This document shows positions 62,310 through 64,000 of a stretch of DNA of 64,000 nucleotides, in pieces. The stretch is from assembly GCA_934293375.1 (NCBI GenBank), contig CAKQYS010000001.1, positions 62,001-126,000 of the forward strand, read 5' to 3'. The stretch comes from an uncultured Lachnospiraceae bacterium. Lineage in GTDB: Bacteria; Bacillota; Clostridia; Lachnospirales; Lachnospiraceae. The translations under genes and the position numbers were made by a program. The notes beneath the pieces were generated by a model, which did not search any database, was not told where the DNA came from, and worked only from the letters and a program-made list of their open reading frames with translations. How positions within the stretch are numbered: the first letter of the stretch is position 1; every line of letters begins with the position of its first letter.

Positions 62310-63986
62310 ATGGATATTATCAATCAGATTTATCATGCACTTTATAAGGGAAAAGATGATACACAAACATCCGTGGCTGCCTCTCGTGCTGCAATAAAAG
62401 CTGTACCCGATGGTGAACAACTGCCGGCCCGTCTGTCATTTCAGGTTGGCGAAATGTTCTCGGGGGAAGTGACAGATGTACAGAATCAGGATGTCACAAT
62501 CCGTCTGCCTAATGGGGAGCAGCTGTCAGCAAGTCTTAGGGGCAGCGTATCTGTAAATATTGGAGATGAACTTTCGTTTCTTGTCAAAGAAGCAGGTGTG
62601 AATCAGTTACTCTTACAAGTGATGCCGGATCAGGAACAGCAACAGTTTTCTGCTATTGCGGAACGTGCTCTGACGGCAAATGGTTTTTCGCTGTCACAGA
62701 AGAATGGACAGATTGCCATGGCATTGATGAATGCAGGAGAACCATTGGATAAGGCGAATATCATGCGATTGTTACAACAGTCGTACAAGTTACCGGATGC
62801 GGATCTTTCTACATTAGTAGCCTTGAATAAGGCACAGATTCCGGTCAATGAAAACAATGTGGCACAGTATGAAAGCTATCAAAACGGTACCTATCAGATG
62901 GCAGAGACGATTACCGGCATCGCTGATGCGGTTGTACAACAGATCACGAAAGAGTTTTCCGGACAGCATTTTTCTGAAGGTATGTCTTTATATAATGCGG
63001 TACTTGATATTATAGGATCAAAAGCAGATATACAGCAGACATCAGATCCTCTTGTGAGACAGATGATAGAGCAGATAGAACAGTATCGAATGCAAGAGCC
63101 GGAAGATCGTTCTGATCCTGTAGTGATACAGCAGACTGTTATTTCTGATGATACTACAGACGGGGGATTCATCCCGAATGCAGCACTTTCGTTATCGCCG
63201 AAGCAGCAGAATGATATATATAACAGTCTTGTCAACGAAGGCTTCTCAAGAGAACAGACGGTGTCTTTGATCCAAAATGCAGTTTCAGACAGTCATCTGT
63301 TACTGGATCTGTCAAAGCTTGCTGTCAATATGAGTGAGAGTGGTATGCAGGCATTACTGGGATCTGATGCATGTCAGAAGCTCATGAGGGAAGGTCTATT
63401 GCATGCATGGACCATGAATCCGGATAAGATCCGTTCAGGTGACAATATTGACACATTTTATGAACGGTTGAATCAGGATCTTGTGAAGCTTTCGATGGAA
63501 TTTGGGGATAGGGAACACAGTGGACATGAATTTGATCGTCAGGGGGCGCATGCACAGGAACAGATCCGGTTTATTCAGGATCTGAACCAGAATTATCTTT
63601 ATACACAGCTGCCAATGAGACTATCGGATCAGACGATAAATAGTGAGTTGTATGTATATGCAGATAAAAAGAAACTGATGCAGCAAAAAGATGAAGCGAG
63701 TGTATTGTTTCATCTGGATATGGATCATCTCGGCCCGACAGATGTGTATATTACCATGTCAAAGCATCAGGTGCATGCGGTGTTTACTTTAGAGGACAGA
63801 CATTCGATACAAATTGTAGCGGAGCATATGGAGGATTTGTCCACGCAGCTTCACAAGCTTGGATTAACACTGCATTCTGAGGTTAAGAAAAAACCGGAAA
63901 CGCGAAAGAGTCCGGTGGTGAGTGAAATTGTGGATCCGGATGCAGAGAAGTCAGTTAAGAGGTATAATTTTGATGTTCGAACCTAG
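62310..63986 (+). CDS. YlqG/FliK-like protein with Flg_hook C-terminal domain
   Basis: A 558-residue protein. The N-terminal portion (about 40-110) is beta-rich, the middle (about 110-440) is helical, and the final 100 residues resemble the FliK hook-length-control C-domain (FHLDMDHLGPTDVYITM through LHKLGLTLHSEV). Bacillus carries ylqG at exactly this spot, followed by an FlhB-tail-like ylqH. It may be a general secretion-substrate factor rather than true FliK. The neighbouring gene starts at 63998. Confidence 0.78.
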   Translation: MDIINQIYHALYKGKDDTQTSVAASRAAIKAVPDGEQLPARLSFQVGEMFSGEVTDVQNQDVTIRLPNGEQLSASLRGSVSVNIGDELSFLVKEAGVNQLLLQVMPDQEQQQFSAIAERALTANGFSLSQKNGQIAMALMNAGEPLDKANIMRLLQQSYKLPDADLSTLVALNKAQIPVNENNVAQYESYQNGTYQMAETITGIADAVVQQITKEFSGQHFSEGMSLYNAVLDIIGSKADIQQTSDPLVRQMIEQIEQYRMQEPEDRSDPVVIQQTVISDDTTDGGFIPNAALSLSPKQQNDIYNSLVNEGFSREQTVSLIQNAVSDSHLLLDLSKLAVNMSESGMQALLGSDACQKLMREGLLHAWTMNPDKIRSGDNIDTFYERLNQDLVKLSMEFGDREHSGHEFDRQGAHAQEQIRFIQDLNQNYLYTQLPMRLSDQTINSELYVYADKKKLMQQKDEASVLFHLDMDHLGPTDVYITMSKHQVHAVFTLEDRHSIQIVAEHMEDLSTQLHKLGLTLHSEVKKKPETRKSPVVSEIVDPDAEKSVKRYNFDVRT

Positions 63987-64000
63987 GAGGATGCGGGATG
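63985..64000 (+). promoter_or_regulatory. Ribosome binding site and start codon of the next gene
   Basis: AGGAGG (63985-63990) sits seven bases before ATG 63998, the last three bases of the window. From Bacillus synteny the next gene is expected to be an FlhB C-terminal-like protein (ylqH); this is inference, since no codons after the ATG are visible. Confidence 0.6.

Overview
The window is a contiguous stretch of chromosome from a low-GC, motile, Gram-positive anaerobe, most likely a member of the Lachnospiraceae (Clostridium cluster XIVa). The evidence is the A/T-rich Firmicutes promoters (TTGACA-17-TATAAT type), strong AGGAGG ribosome binding sites, classical Firmicutes gene clusters (fmt-rsmB-rlmN-prpC-prkC-rsgA-rpe-thiN; ylxM-ffh-rpsP-khpA-rimM-trmD-rplS-lepB-rbgA-rnhB-ylqG), AraC, MCP and c-di-GMP signalling genes, and simple surface lipoproteins. 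It is gene-dense (57 protein genes and one tRNA gene called). No insertion sequence, prophage, CRISPR array or rRNA was seen, and no gap between genes exceeds about 255 bases.

Layout. 1-3.5 kb: chorismate synthase (cut by the window edge), a small DUF3877-like protein, TcdA, thioredoxin reductase and ribosomal protein S15. 3.6-8.6 kb: an AraC regulator divergent from an intracellular GH5 glycosidase, then a BMP-type solute-binding lipoprotein paired with a chemoreceptor. 8.6-17.3 kb: translation and Ser/Thr-kinase housekeeping cluster. 17.3-21.3 kb: signalling island with a membrane GGDEF-EAL protein divergent from a CheX-like phosphatase/CheY pair. 21.5-25.2 kb: single-chain PurL. 25.2-36.9 kb: amino-acid biosynthesis, namely leuCD, leuB, ilvD, ilvB, serC, serA and asd. 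An FN3-domain surface protein lies among these, and a P-loop kinase and a DUF1015 protein follow them. 38.8-42 kb: glycogen branching enzyme and an MscS channel. 42-45.4 kb: argD and two COG0523 (CobW-type) GTPases. 45.5-50.4 kb: acpP-fabG, a Na/Pi cotransporter and a Na/proline symporter. 50.5-53.7 kb: two convergent RlmH-like genes, tRNA-Arg(CCG), an anchored NTF2-like protein and an aminotransferase. 53.7-64 kb: an O-antigen-ligase-like protein and the SRP/ribosome-maturation/signal-peptidase cluster, ending in a FliK-like YlqG protein.

The most unusual feature is the RlmH pair at 50.57-51.40 kb. One protein keeps the SAM-binding GGSLG loop but has lost the C-terminal Tyr-His-Lys and the N-terminal EYxKR. 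The other keeps EYSKR and the terminal Tyr-His-Lys but has lost the SAM loop. RlmH is known as a homodimer with an active site built from both chains, so the complementary losses suggest an obligate heterodimeric rRNA methyltransferase. Other notable items are a COG0523 GTPase fused to a YcgQ-type DUF1980 domain, a terminator-like hairpin placed between a consensus promoter and the ylxM start codon, and a start-stop element plus a seven-codon upstream ORF before argD.
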